Assembly: GCA_040954595.2 (NCBI GenBank)
Contig: CM082592.2
Location: forward strand, 2,232,001-2,296,000
Reading direction: 5' to 3'
Source: Balanoglossus misakiensis
Taxonomy: Eukaryota; Hemichordata
DNA: 64,000 nt
Shown one piece after another: positions 33,174-43,459 of the stretch. Numbering within the stretch: position 1 is the stretch's first letter; each line of letters begins with the position of its first letter. Under the pieces are notes generated by a model. It saw nothing but the letters and a program-made list of their open reading frames with translations. It made no database searches and was not told where the DNA came from. Both the position numbers and the translations under genes were made by a program.

Positions 33174-34908
33174 CTGTGACTACTATACCTTACATGGATT
33201 GGAAACGACGCATATCGAACATTTATGTCTGTCTCGGATATTGTTATGCAAGTGATGCGGAAGTACACCTTGATAGCGTAATTGATGATTATAGCAACTG
33301 TGAAGAGGGAGTTTGCGAAAACGGCGACGATTTCCTAGAGCCGCGTACAAGTTGCGGGCCTACGTCTAGTACGTCCATTTCTGACGGCGACAGAAGCAAG
33401 AAAACAACTGTTAATTTCGTGTGTCCCCTTTGTGGCCGGTAATATAGGTCCACCACGGGGTTCAGAGGGCACGTTAAAGCAAAGCACAACCGACCAGAAT
33501 TGAAAGGTAAGGGGAATTTCAGTGAATTTCCGTTTAGCTTGAATTTGGAGGTTGATCGGTCTTTCTGTAGGCCTACGTAAGCTTACATCGTATGTAGTTT
33601 GGTCGTTGAAAAGTCGCAATTCTGGAAAGGGTTGTGTTAGCTGCTTTCATCGTTTGCAGTAGACATTTGAATACACGTTTTTGATGCATGTTACTAGAAA
33701 TTTAGTTTATTTATATTGTCGAATTAGTTTGCCGAGTGACATACCCGTGGTTGTATGAAAAGCGTAGTTGCATTTCATAACATCCCATCATGACAGAACT
33801 GTGGTTAAATTACAGTTGCATTTCATCATGCTGAAATCCCACGGACATGGAAGTTTCATTTCCACCGCCACGCGTACTACTAGACTATCGTGCTTAAATT
33901 ATTTGGCGTGATTCTTTGATATGATTACTGGCACCGTTTTCTCTGGAAACACTTTAAAATTCACTCGAATGGTAGGCCCTATTAGCAGGTTGCCAAAGTA
34001 TGAAAATCACAGCGCCTAAGTTTGTATTGGCACTGGAACATGTTTCGGTCGTTAACGACGCATGAATCACAGGAAAAGTTTGATACAGTGCATCAACTAC
34101 ACAGTTAAAACGGTATTGCAGTGGTGATTAACTCAGGGAAGTGGGCGAGCACGTCTCAGATCTGAACATTGTTGCTACCTCACTAGTGCACAGTTTACAT
34201 GGTTGAACTGTCTCTGATAGCACATTCTTTTGCATTTATTTACAGCATACGATCATAGGAGTTTACAGGGTGAAGCGGCATCAGGAAAACCAGGTCTCTG
34301 GTCCTCCCTTGAGACATTTCAAAACCACATAAAATGCGGCACAGCAGAGGCACTTTCTTCCATGGCAGACGATGATTTCTTTGCACACAGTACTACCATC
34401 ACAGGGCGTGTTAACCAAGCAAAATATTATGAACTCAGTGATGTCAGTGACTTTCTCTCAAACGAACTATATCCGATATTTAGTGAAGTAGGATCTGGCA
34501 GCAGTTTGTCAACGGATTATAAACATTTTTTTTCAAAGTATCATGGAAAGAGCTGCGACTCGTCTTTCACTGCCAGTATTGCAGAAAAGCTATTTGGCCA
34601 TAATATTCCTTTTTCACATGCCCGACCATACTGTAAGTTTTTTTGTTGCGAAAAATGATTGATTACACAATAAGCAAAAAAACGGGAATCCATGACTAGA
34701 GACATAGCAGACCACAGTTCATTACTCAGTCAGCATGATCAAGAAATTTTGGTTTACATTTCAGGCTTAATCATTCACTCCCTTCAAAAGAAATTCTGGC
34801 ATTCACAAATTGAGTTAGTTAAGTTGACAAACAAAGACACACAGGGATACAGGGCATGGTTGGAAAAGAGTGACAGGGGAGGGTTGCAATACCCCTCAAA
34901 TGATTTTT

Positions 34909-36090
34909 AGGTCCCATTGGTATATACCATGGGACCTTAAAGCCACAGTATTTCTCGTAGGGGCAAAATTTTGTTTGAAACGGCATCTATAATTTCTAAA
35001 AGTAGATGATAATTGATACTGAATCGAACAGTCATCATCCCCAGCTCTGCTGATAAACTCATACAATTTACAATATAACGAGTGAAGAATGACTTTCTGT
35101 CCGGACAGAAAGTCACGTGAGTCAGGCTAATGTTGACACACGTGACTAGTGCGCATGCGCACTCAAATGTGAATCTATGCGGAAGAGGTTTGGTCGCCCC
35201 AAATCAAGCGACTCAGCGAAGAAATGCGCACTAATTCGGCGAAATTTTGGGAAGATAACTTTATGGGAGAAATCAGTCGATGGAACCAGATCAAATCCGA
35301 AAATGGTCTGACCATCAAAATGTCAAAGTGGCACGTTTGCTGATCGACATGTACAACATTTCCGTTGTAAACAAACCCGCGCATCATTTCAAGTGTTACG
35401 GGCGATATTTTCGGCTTGCATGTAGCTACAATTGCCCAAACCTTTCTTACATCTTCATTATATAGTATTCCATGATGGATGTACTGGAAAAACGGGCTTT
35501 TTTCGATGATGAAAAATGGATGCACACGAGAAATACTGGGGCTTTAATGGATCGGTTGCGTCTGTATGTATGTATGGATGTATGCATGGATGTATGTCTG
35601 TATGTCCGTCCACATCAAAAAGTTGAAAACCGCTGCGTGTATCACCTCGATATTTGGTGTGCAGATGCAGGCTGGGCTGTAGATGGGAGTTTGTTCAAAT
35701 GAAGGTGTCATCGGCAAAATATGCAAATTAGCTGGAAAAATGTGAATTTGGTCAAAACTCAGTAACTCAAGAGCTACTGGTCAGATTGCTTTGCAAAGTG
35801 GTGTGTATTTACTTTATTGAGTTGTTTTAATTAGGCAGGAAGTTCCCTGGTGTGATTGATTTACACAGCAAATTCCTGAATGATTACATAACTGGCTAAG
35901 TTTTAAAGAGGCCAGCTGTTCTATTTAGTGATTGTACAGTACATATGCCATTGGCAGCTTATGGGTCAGTCAGTGCTTGTCCATTGATCTCTCGCTGTGT
36001 CTGTCTGTCTGTTTGTATATGGCCATGTACTCTGGTGTAGACTTTTTCTTGTGTACTCAATGGGACCACCGTGTCCTTGACGCGATTTTT
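34909..36090 (-). mobile_element. Helentron-like non-autonomous element inserted in an exon
   Basis: One end is the hairpin AGGTCCCATTGGTATATACCATGGGACCT (34909-34937, split here as two arms). The other end is the complement of AAAAATAGCGTCAAGGACAC followed by TGTGGTCCCATT. The same two ends bound the copies at 48231-50872 and 61536-62819. GGTCCCATT near the 5' end equals one hairpin arm. The insertion lies in a run of T in host coding sequence, without a clear target duplication, as expected for Helentron-type insertion. A TTAA MITE is nested at 34941-35543. The remaining interior includes GGATGTATG-type microsatellite and a TTTGATGTGGACGGACATAC-complement block. Confidence 0.75.
34941..35543. 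mobile_element. TTAA-flanked MITE nested in the Helentron-like copy, 603 bp
   Basis: Ends AGCCACAGTATTTCTCGT and ACGAGAAATACTGGGGCT are complementary with one change, flanked by TTAA at 34937-34940 and 35544-35547. Inside is a 26-bp perfect palindrome centred on TCCGGA (35090-35115). It separates the hairpin end from the (GTAT)n part of the host element, which are adjacent in the other copies. Confidence 0.8.
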
Positions 36091-36629
36091 TTCTTTGTAT
36101 TGAGGGCATTTGAATGTAAGTTAAGGCAGTACGTAGACGTCAGGACACTTGCTGCATCAAATATGTTAAATGATAACTTATTTGAGGATGTCATGTGTGA
36201 CACCTAGGTGAAGTATCAGATGGAGAAGGCACTTATGGGACAGTGTGATGGGCTGGGGTTATTCATTTTAGAAAATGTTGTAAAGTGTTTTTTTAAATCC
36301 CTGGCCATGCAGTTGCCAAACTTTGTAGGAAACAAATGTGGAAGAGACAATCAGCTCTTAAACACAGAACATCTGTCAAAAAGTCCCTATGTGGTAGCCT
36401 CAAAGACATAACCAATGAGTAAAAATTCACATAATTCGACTGTGACGTAATTAAATAGTTAATACACATATAGACTGTCGACAGTCCCTCGCGCCTAATG
36501 TGTATCGATTCAGCGTTTCGTGTGAGGGCCGTTAGGCCCTATGTTTTGAGGGCCGAAGGCCCGAGGGCGTGGCCTGAGGGACTGTTATACCTTGTTTCGC
36601 CCTCACACGGGCACTGTGGGAAAATGCCC

Positions 36630-37133
36630 CTGTAAAATGATTGACAGTTAATATACGTCATAAACTCATTGACCAATCATATTGTCACGCAGTATCGGGT
36701 CAACAGGAAGTGAAGCTGTAAAGCGGGCAAATGCTCAGTTTGATCGCGGTACCTCGTTTAGCCTTTTTGAATGATGGTATCTGAACAAGTTATTTCTCTG
36801 TAAAATGATTGACAGTTAATATACGTCATAAACTCATTGACCAATCATATTGTCACGCAGTATCGGGTCAACAGGAAGTGAAGCTGTAAAGCGGGCAAAT
36901 GCTCAGTTTGATCGCGGTACCTCGTTTAGCCTTTTTGAATGATGGTATCTGAACAAGTTATTTCTCTGTAAAATGATTGACAGTTAATATACGTCATAAA
37001 CTCATTGACCAATCATATTGTCACGCAGTATCGGGTCAACAGGAAGTGAAGCTGTAAAGCGGGCAAATGCTCAGTTTGATCGCGGTACCTCGTTTAGCCT
37101 TTTTGAATGATGGTATCTGAACAAGTTATTTCT
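36630..37133 (+). repeat. 168-bp tandem triplication of a promoter and first codons
   Basis: Units start CTGTAAAATGATTGACAGTT at 36630, 36798 and 36966 and are almost identical. Each carries a TACGTCA CRE-like site, CCAATCAT (CCAAT box), ACAGGAAGTG (ETS-like), and ends in ATGATGGTATCTGAACAAGTTATTTCTCT, the start codons of the helicase exon. In units 1 and 2 these codons run into the next unit (TCT/GTAAAA); only unit 3 continues into the coding exon. Confidence 0.85.
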
Positions 37134-37394
37134 CTCGCCTTGACAAAACTTGGCCACCAGTCACTCAGACCCGTCCAGCGTCAAGTAATTGATGGTTTTT
37201 TGGACGGCAAAGATGTTTTTGTTGCGTCGCCAACGGGCAGTGGGAAGTCTTTGGCGTATGAAATCGCACTTTTTCTCTTGGACAGGATCGGCGAATTTAC
37301 CGAGGAACCGTCATCGATAGTTTTGGTTGTTTCGCCGCTGATTTACGCCCCCATATGCAAATTTTACTACGTCATTTTCTGCATGCATAATTAA
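37107..37394 (+). pseudogene. RecQ-like DEAD/H helicase N-terminal exon, truncated
   Basis: From ATGATG: LTKLGHQSLRPVQRQVIDGF (motif 0-like), DVFVASPTGSGKSLAYE (Walker A, GSGKS) and SSIVLVVSPLI (motif Ia start), about 80 helicase residues. The match then ends abruptly at YAP with no GT donor, and the frame stops after about 95 codons in element sequence. RecQ-family helicases are normally several hundred residues or more, so this is a captured fragment. Its base composition is more GC-rich than its surroundings. Confidence 0.8.
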
Positions 37395-37555
37395 TATCAA
37401 GGCAAGGCTTACAAGCCAGAACGGTCCCTCGGGCCTTACGGCCGTCGCACCACGAAACGCCGAATCGGGCCTTCGGCCCTCACACGAAACGATGAATCGA
37501 TACACATTAGGCGCGAGGGACTGTCGACAGTCTACACAGTTACAGCGAGATAGAT

Positions 37556-38500
37556 GAGGATGATGACGTCACTGTGAACGAATAAGACAGCGACTTTGCC
37601 AACAGTTGCTCTGACTCAAGCGATGACGTCAGCGTCCCTGAGACCCCAAAGAACGCAAAGCGTCAACGGGTTGCCTGTGAAATATGCGGGAAGACGATGC
37701 TTCGTACGTCATTGTATCGTCACACTAACACACACCGCAAACAACAACAACAACAGACAAATAGTCATCACTGTGATGAAAATATCGCCTTGCCAGACAC
37801 TCATAAAAACACGTTTAAATGAAGTGACCTTTGACTGCAGCGATTGTGGAAAATCTTACAAGAACAAACACTAACAGTCGCTAAAAGTTCACAGTTATGA
37901 ACATGTTGACAACTCACGTTTTCAGTGCGATATCTGCAAGAAGAACTTCATCACTCGCAGTCGCTTGCTGGATCACACGAAGAAATATTTTGACGAAAAA
38001 CCGTACTCGTGTGAATACTGTGATAAGAAATTCAAGCATAAGAATTATTTGGTTGTGCACCAGCGGGTGCACACGGGAGCGAGGCCCTTCAAGTGCGGGA
38101 AATGTGGTGAGGAATTCTCGTCTAAGAGTGTCTACCGGTACCATCTCAGAAAACACTCCAACGTGCGGCCGTTCAGCTGCGAGAGATGCGGCAAGCGCTT
38201 CCTGACGCCCGGGAACCTCCGCGACCACATGGCCGTGCACAGGGAACGCAACGAGGTGAAGGATCGCCAAGGTCAGTGTCAAGGTCATGAAGTTGAGAAA
38301 GACGGCTCCAAGGAAAAGGAATCCCTGATACAATGCGAGCACTGTGAGAAGACGTTCACGTGGAAGAAAAGCTACACACGCCACTTGAAGATCCACCTGG
38401 AGAAAAAAAAAAACCGTTCAAGTGCGAGATTTGTGGACAGTGTCTGAACAGCAACACTGCATTGTGGAGACATAGAACGTCACACAAAAATTCCCAATAG
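37556..38500 (+). pseudogene. C2H2 zinc-finger protein, eight fingers, several frame breaks
   Basis: Fingers in order: CEICGKTMLRTSLYRHTNTH; FDCSDCGKSYKNKH-stop-QSLKVHSYEH; CDICKKNFITRSRLLDHTKK with the last His replaced by Tyr; CEYCDKKFKHKNYLVVHQRV then H; CGKCGEEFSSKSVYRYHLRK then H; CERCGKRFLTPGNLRDHMAV then H; CEHCEKTFTWKKSYTRHLKI then H; CEICGQCLNSNTALWRHRTS then H. The stop is at 38498. Breaks: a stop at about 37583, a frame change near 37822, a TAA inside finger 2 (37873) and a frame change at a run of A (38403). Linkers such as HTGARP are of the canonical type. It probably bound DNA when intact. The open middle stretch is 37965-38447. An acidic EIDEDDD lead-in begins next to the TIR element end, which may have removed the start. 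Confidence 0.85.
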
Positions 38501-38703
38501 ACTAACATTCATTCAGGGTTCTGCCCTCGTACCCTGGATGGTGGTCGGGCCCAAACCAGCATGCACTCAAGGTTAAAACTAGCAAACAAAGGCTGCCAGC
38601 AAGCACTATTGTGTTCTCAATCCAGTCTATTTTCTCATCTTGATACATTGATGAATGGGTATGACTTGCAACAGACATGAACATTAAGGAAAATGAATAT
38701 TAA

Positions 38704-38888
38704 AGGTATATGGTCACCTATGAAAAATTAGATATAATTACCATGGTAAATTGACATCTAGACAATCACAGATTTTCAGTGGGTGGCACACACGAAAAAG
38801 GCGCGCGCCCCATTTGTTCTTTAGAACGCTCAAATACGCAATTTTAGCTATACATGGGCGTATGTAAATTAAAGGTGACTGTATACCT
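38704..38888. mobile_element. TTAA-flanked MITE, 185 bp
   Basis: AGGTATATGGTCACCT at the left, AGGTGACTGTATACCT at the right (complementary with one change), TTAA on both sides (38700-38703 and 38889-38892). No coding capacity. Confidence 0.75.
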
Positions 38889-38892
38889 TTAA

Positions 38893-40340
38893 TGCGTATG
38901 GATTGACTAGTCAATAGGTGATGTTACTGATTAATCATGTTAACTATGTATATATATATATATAAGTACGTGTTTTCTGGTCGTATTTGTTTTACATGGA
39001 TAGGCAATAAAGTTAATTTTAGCCCTTTTAAAGCCATAGTCAACTTGTCATTTTTCCAAAATTATTAACCCTCATAATTTGTTCCTGCCAGATGAATCGA
39101 TAGACAGACTGACATATAGATATATGGATAGACGGACGGACAGACGGGCAGATAAGCAACAAGCAAAAAAATGAGATGCATATTATCAAGATGGATAGAT
39201 AAAATGATTCATACTTGTTTAATTGGGACATATGAGCACGAAACGGTGTACAAGTACCGGTATATGCTCTTTCTCTAAATCATCGCTCTTAGTTTCAGAT
39301 TTTCAAACATGAAAAAGCCGACGCTCAATAAAATATAGTTTTCTTTCAAAAACTGGCGCAGTACGTTGGATATTTACACCAATATATCACGGAAACAGCA
39401 CAATGTTATTTAGGTCCTGGTCCAAAGGCGTCTGTAGATAGGCTTCGTAAATATTTATTATTGAAAAATAGGTACACGTAGTCGATCTCATATAAATTCC
39501 AAGCTGAGGGGAGTGTCGATAGGTTCAAGACCGTAGAGGGCGTAAGCTGGTAGTATCCTTTGACCATATATGGCTGCTTATCTGAAGTTGGTTGTTTTTC
39601 GTCCATTTTACAAATGCAAGTAAGTGTATGTTTTGGTTTATTCTTTATTATATCTGGACATGTTGTGTAAATAAGTGGTCAAGGAATGTGTTCAGCCAAA
39701 ATCTTGAGGAATTTCCGAAAATTAAGCCTATCGGACGGTGAAGCTTCTTTTGCCTTGCGAGGTGTTAACCGTTTGCAACAGTCAAATAGGTGGAAAGAGC
39801 TCGAGGTCATTTGGGGTCACAAAAGCCTCGCTTTTTCCTTGTATTAAATTTTCGTTTTTGACAACATACGTTTCGTTTGAGGAAAATTAGTATCATAATT
39901 CGAATTATAGTTTGTTCTAGAAAATTCACGCGATAAACAAACCTCGCAATGAAATTTCGAACTATTAGATTTTTGTCTTCAAAGTCGGTATACACTTATC
40001 GCCTCGGAGTAATTACTCCAAACAAAACGGTGGTATTGGGAAGTTGAAAGCAAGAGGTACCGCCTCCATGGTTGAACTAGGTGAATTTTGAAATTTCTAG
40101 CATTGTGTGGTAAAATATTACAAATAAATTTTGTAATGAATAACTAGTGTGTGTGTGTGTGGGGGGGGGGGTGCTCTGACCTAATCAAAGGCACTCGACT
40201 GAATCTGTCAGTCTAAATATTTATTGTAGTCGCACAGATGACGGAAGTTTCAGAACTTTTATATATTTAGAAATAAGTCAATGTATTATCATGAACTTCA
40301 TAAAGGGTGTGGCCATAAAGTTTCATCAACAGAATACATG
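38893..40340. other. No gene seen; simple repeats
   Basis: Contains (TA)n at 38949-38963, a GACGGACGGACAGACGG tract (about 39130-39147), and (GT)n followed by a G-run at 40150-40171. No supported exon. Confidence 0.45.
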
Positions 40341-40348
40341 CAGTGTTT

Positions 40349-41420
40349 TCATCCAAGTGTCGAATACAGTTCTCTGTAACCATAATGAAATAGCATAGGT
40401 TGGTCATAATGTTTTAATGTCTTATGAATATGCAAATTTTGATGTATTTTCTTGCTGTCTGTTTTTCTTCCAGATGCGTTAAAATAATGGAAGACCTGAT
40501 TGACTGTGTCTTGATATTTGTCAATTAGCTTCACCGATGCTGCAGCTTGCGAACTGACCAATGCAAGTCTGTGGGCAAGGCAGTGAATGTGGATGAGATA
40601 CGGAACGTCTGCCTTCAATCTCACGCCAACGCCACTTCTCTGACCTGTCATGACAGCCGCTCCGTCACTACCGAGTCCGACCAACTTATTCAGTTGAATA
40701 TTGTTGTCCCGGAAATATTGGAAAACAGCAAGGTAGATCGTTTCAGCTTTTCCATCAGTGACATTTATGTTCCCAGCGAAACACGTTTGAGCTCTTCTAT
40801 TTAACACTAACTTCATATACAGATCCAATTTCTAGAAAACAGCGATGTCGATACTTTCGTCTAATTGTAGCCCAACAAATTTACTATGTCCGATTTCAGT
40901 GCTGATTTCAGCTTTGATGACCTTGTCAATAGAATCTTGCATCTCAGAAACGATTTCGTGGTGACTGTAAAGATTAGCGCCAACTATAGCAGGGCAGTCA
41001 TTTAGTCGTTGTAAGTTCAATAAACTTGAAAATAAATGGGACGGAAGCTCTTCCTTCATAAGCCAGTACGCCGTACGAAGTTGTGCTGTCACGGTATCGT
41101 CGCTAGATTTGCTTGCATTCTTTGCCGCCACTACAAAATTCTGTTTCAGCGTGAGCTCTTTCTGTGACTCAATATGATCTAAAACGAGAGCAGACCTTTG
41201 ATAATTTGTACATCCTGATGTAAATCTTTTTTTTTTCTTTGTGCGACGGCATACGTTACATATCATCTTTGGAGTAGCTGTTGACGGGTCGTCAACTGTC
41301 AACCATTGGAACTGATTCTCCCATTCCCGCTGGTACCGCTTAGCACGCGAATTACGCCGATTTTGACCCGTCTCACCTGCATCGCTTGAGCCGCTATCAC
41401 TCTGAGACTAATAGCTGGTT
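40349..41420 (-). pseudogene. hAT-superfamily transposase (ZNF862/DUF4371-like), truncated, one nonsense codon
   Basis: Minus strand, continuous from about 41420: KRYQREWENQFQWLTVDD and CNVCRRTKKKKRFTSGCTNY (TTF/zinc-type N-terminus), YWLMKEELPSHLFSSLLNLQ, then KFVGLQLDESIDIAVF with the first acidic catalytic position. A single TAG (about 40831) interrupts where Lys is usual. It continues LDLYMKLVLNRRAQTCFAGN, VGLGSDGAAVMTGQRSGVGV (second catalytic Asp) and HIHCLAHRLALV. Similarity is lost near 40430, so the C-terminal hATC dimerisation part is missing. A host gene derived from hAT is the alternative, but the stop and truncation favour a dead copy. Confidence 0.83.
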
Positions 41421-41622
41421 CTGCTCAGGTTCGCGTGTTGGTGATCCTGTTTTGCGTCGTTTAGAAACGTTAAAGTCAAACAGAGAAAGCTGTCTTCCGG
41501 CCATGATTTATGACGAACGAACGATTTGCCGTTATTTTTATTGCGTCCAAATTTTACTTTTTATTTCAAATTTAGTACCATTAGGCGTCATTTGCATATC
41601 AATCGCGTTGCTAACATCGTGC

Positions 41623-42082
41623 TATAGTCTCGGTTACCCAGACGCCTTTGCTTCTTCCGATGCTCTCCAGAAAAGGGTCTGGGGAAATACTATTGAAAGC
41701 TTTGTAAAACAAAATGGCCGATGTCAGGATTTTGATCATCGCCTGATTGGCTGAACTGTCAGTATGACCCGGGTCACTGACTCTCGACAATGTGTGATTA
41801 TTTGTCGTATCTTCATATCAAGAGACCGGTACTTGTTGGTTGATGCGAAAGGCAAAAGGCGTCCTCTGTTAGCATTGTTGGAGAAATTATATGAAATATC
41901 TTTGGTAGACGATTGTCGAAACTATTGCAGTGACCCGGGTCATACTGACAGCTCAGCCAATCAGGCGATGATCAAAATCCTGACATCGGCCATTTTGTTT
42001 TACAAAGCTTTCAATAGTATTTCCCCAGACCCTTTTCTGGAGAGCATCGGAAGAAGCAAAGGCGTCTGGGTAACCGAGACTA
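41623..42082. mobile_element. Long-TIR MITE (Mutator-like), 460 bp
   Basis: Arms of about 150 bp are inverted copies: TAGTCTCGGTTACCCAGACG, CTTCTTCCGATGCTCTCCAG, GATCATCGCCTGATTGGCTG, through GTCAGTATGACCCGGGTCA, with the complements at 41930-42082. Flanks ACATCGTGC (41614-41622) and ACGTCGTGC (42083-42091) form a 9-bp target duplication with one change. Very long TIRs and 8-10-bp duplications fit Mutator-like elements. The open stretches on both sides of its centre are shadows of the arms. Confidence 0.8.
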
Positions 42083-42769
42083 ACGTCGTGCAAGAGTTCA
42101 TGAGTACGCAGAGTGGACAAACTTTGTAACATTTTAGGTAACTTGTTTTTGACACGCGCATGACCTGATGCGCTTGCAACATTGTTTGTTTTACCTCAGA
42201 ATTCCAGACGCGCAGCGCAAGCGGAGTCATAATACTGATATAGTTGCCTAGCTACTGCAGATCAAATAGCCACTTTTAGCTGGCATGAGAAACGTTTGCG
42301 CGCAGTGCTCGCAACGGCGCGTCTTTTCTTGCGTGCAATCATTACAATCTTGCGTGAAAACGTAAATAATCTGCGCTAACGCGAACCCTGAATAATTGAT
42401 GATCACAAGGTACTGGTGTTGAAACTTCAACTCCCAACCGTGTAATAAAAAAGTTACAAATAAAAGTCAGCAACATCACTACTAAAATGTGAAATGTTAG
42501 AAAAACAAAGTGGACATGAACTGCACAGGATTTACTAGTATTAAACTACATGAGACAGAGCTAAACTATTGCATGATGCACATATTTATCACTGTTGTAA
42601 AACTTACATTTCAGGGATTGGTGCTAAATATCATGGTCACTATTAAATAAATGCCAATAACAACCGCCAGCGATCAACATCTTAGATACTAGTATTTGGG
42701 GTCACTTGACTTGAAAGAACATCAAAATTATATCACTTGTGTGAGTGACAATGGAATAAGAACACTTAC

Positions 42770-43253
42770 TCGGAACACTGGCTTTAAAACTGTCGTCCAG
42801 TACAACCTCTCCACACACCCTAGTGTCAAACTCGGCACCCTGCAACTCGCTTTCGAGAACGTCTGACGCAGGTTCCTTAGACATCTTGTCTGGTTTCGAA
42901 GTAGGGATATCTGAGTCATACCGAAGACGTTTCCTACACTTAGGAGCTGGTCTGTGTCTGTGTGATAGGGGCTTTCCCCAGTTGTTGTACTCAAACAAGG
43001 TTGGTACTGGATGGTTAGGTGAAGGGCCCTGACCCCCTTCAAAATGTCGCGAACACAACCTTGAGAATTTGTTGGGCTTCCAACACGGTTCTCTCCTTAC
43101 CATACGAATCCATTGTAACCGCTGCCGCCGAGACTTACTTTCATTGGGAAACGGATGGAAAGTAACATTTTGCATCCATGTATATTTTTGCAGTTTTTTC
43201 AGCTTTGCAGTGGCAGAATTGCAACCAGGAGCGTTACAAAAGAAATTAGGCAT
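42770..43253 (-). CDS. THAP-domain protein, first exon (partial gene)
   Basis: Starts at the ATG at 43253: MPNFFCNAPGCNSATAKLKK, FHPFPNE, W(I)RMVRRE, LCSRHFEGG, FEYNNWGKPL. The C-x4-C (C6, C11) and C-x2-H spacing, the central Trp and HPFP match the THAP C2CH zinc-dependent DNA-binding domain (about residues 1-95), although the Cys-to-His distance needs alignment. A basic linker and acidic tail follow. A good donor, CCGA/GTAAGT at 42770/42769, ends the exon after about 161 codons; reading on to 42702 would be intron. Downstream exons on the minus strand were not identified in 42.1-42.7 kb. THAP domains occur in host regulators and in P-element-like transposases, so either origin is possible. 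Confidence 0.82.
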
Positions 43254-43459
43254 ATTTTGGACGTGTCCGCTTCTAAAAGTTCCAAAATTTGAAAAATTAA
43301 TACTTATAGGACGTCTCCTTCTCCAGACGATCGATTTCTTAAATCTAAGCGGCAGCCATTTTATACAGCGCCCTCAAACGGTGTTTAACCCCAATACTCT
43401 TTCGTTTTCATGCATCTCGAATATCGCGTATTGCGGTCCGTGTAGCGATCGCGGTTAAC

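Larger units (their letters stand above)
33194..36411 (+). pseudogene. Spliced C2H2 zinc-finger gene of unknown function, interrupted
   Basis: Exon 1: 33194-33506, from ATG, acidic region, then CPLCGR-stop-YRSTTGFRGHVKAKH, a C2H2 finger with an in-frame TAA; donor AAAG/GTAAGG. Exon 2: 34246-34632, acceptor TTTACAG, phase matches exon 1 (1-2), 129 codons including MADDDFFAHSTTITGRVNQA and YKHFFSKYHGKSC; donor ACT/GTAAGT. Exon 3: about 34690-34908 (SQHDQEILVYISGLIIHSLQ, AWLEKSDRGGLQYPSNDF), then after a 1.18-kb insertion the same frame resumes at 36085 (FVLRAFECKLRQYVDVRTLA), with a TAG at 36205 and a frameshift near 36300 before a basic C-terminus (KKSLCGSLKDITNE). The start lies 20 bp from the truncated LTR, so its promoter may be lost. 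I do not recognise a function; the RGGLxYPS...LR block recalls C-terminal parts of expanded, transposon-related families. Confidence 0.7.
36471..37534. mobile_element. Pack-type TIR element carrying a RecQ-like helicase start
   Basis: Both ends carry TAGACTGTCGACAGTCCCTC, then GCGCCTAATGTGTATCGATTC, in inverted orientation, with arms of at least 60 bp (36471-36535 and 37470-37534) followed by GGGCCGxxxGGCCC-type palindromes. Between the arms lie three tandem 168-bp units and one truncated helicase exon. No transposase is encoded. The terminus itself is palindromic (ACTGTCGACAGT), so the exact end and target duplication are uncertain. The element family was not recognised. Confidence 0.75.

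Noticed and set aside
35472-35726. Open frames rich in repeated Met-Asp-Val-Cys or His-Thr-Tyr-Ile
   Set aside because: Translation of the (GTAT)n/(GGAT)n microsatellite in the Helentron-like element; the same pattern appears at 50.7 and 62.7 kb.
37914-38396. 160-codon minus-strand frame
   Set aside because: Antisense shadow of the C2H2 zinc-finger coding region.
41386-42129. Two plus-strand open frames of about 120 codons
   Set aside because: They lie largely in the arms of the long-TIR MITE and read its inverted halves.
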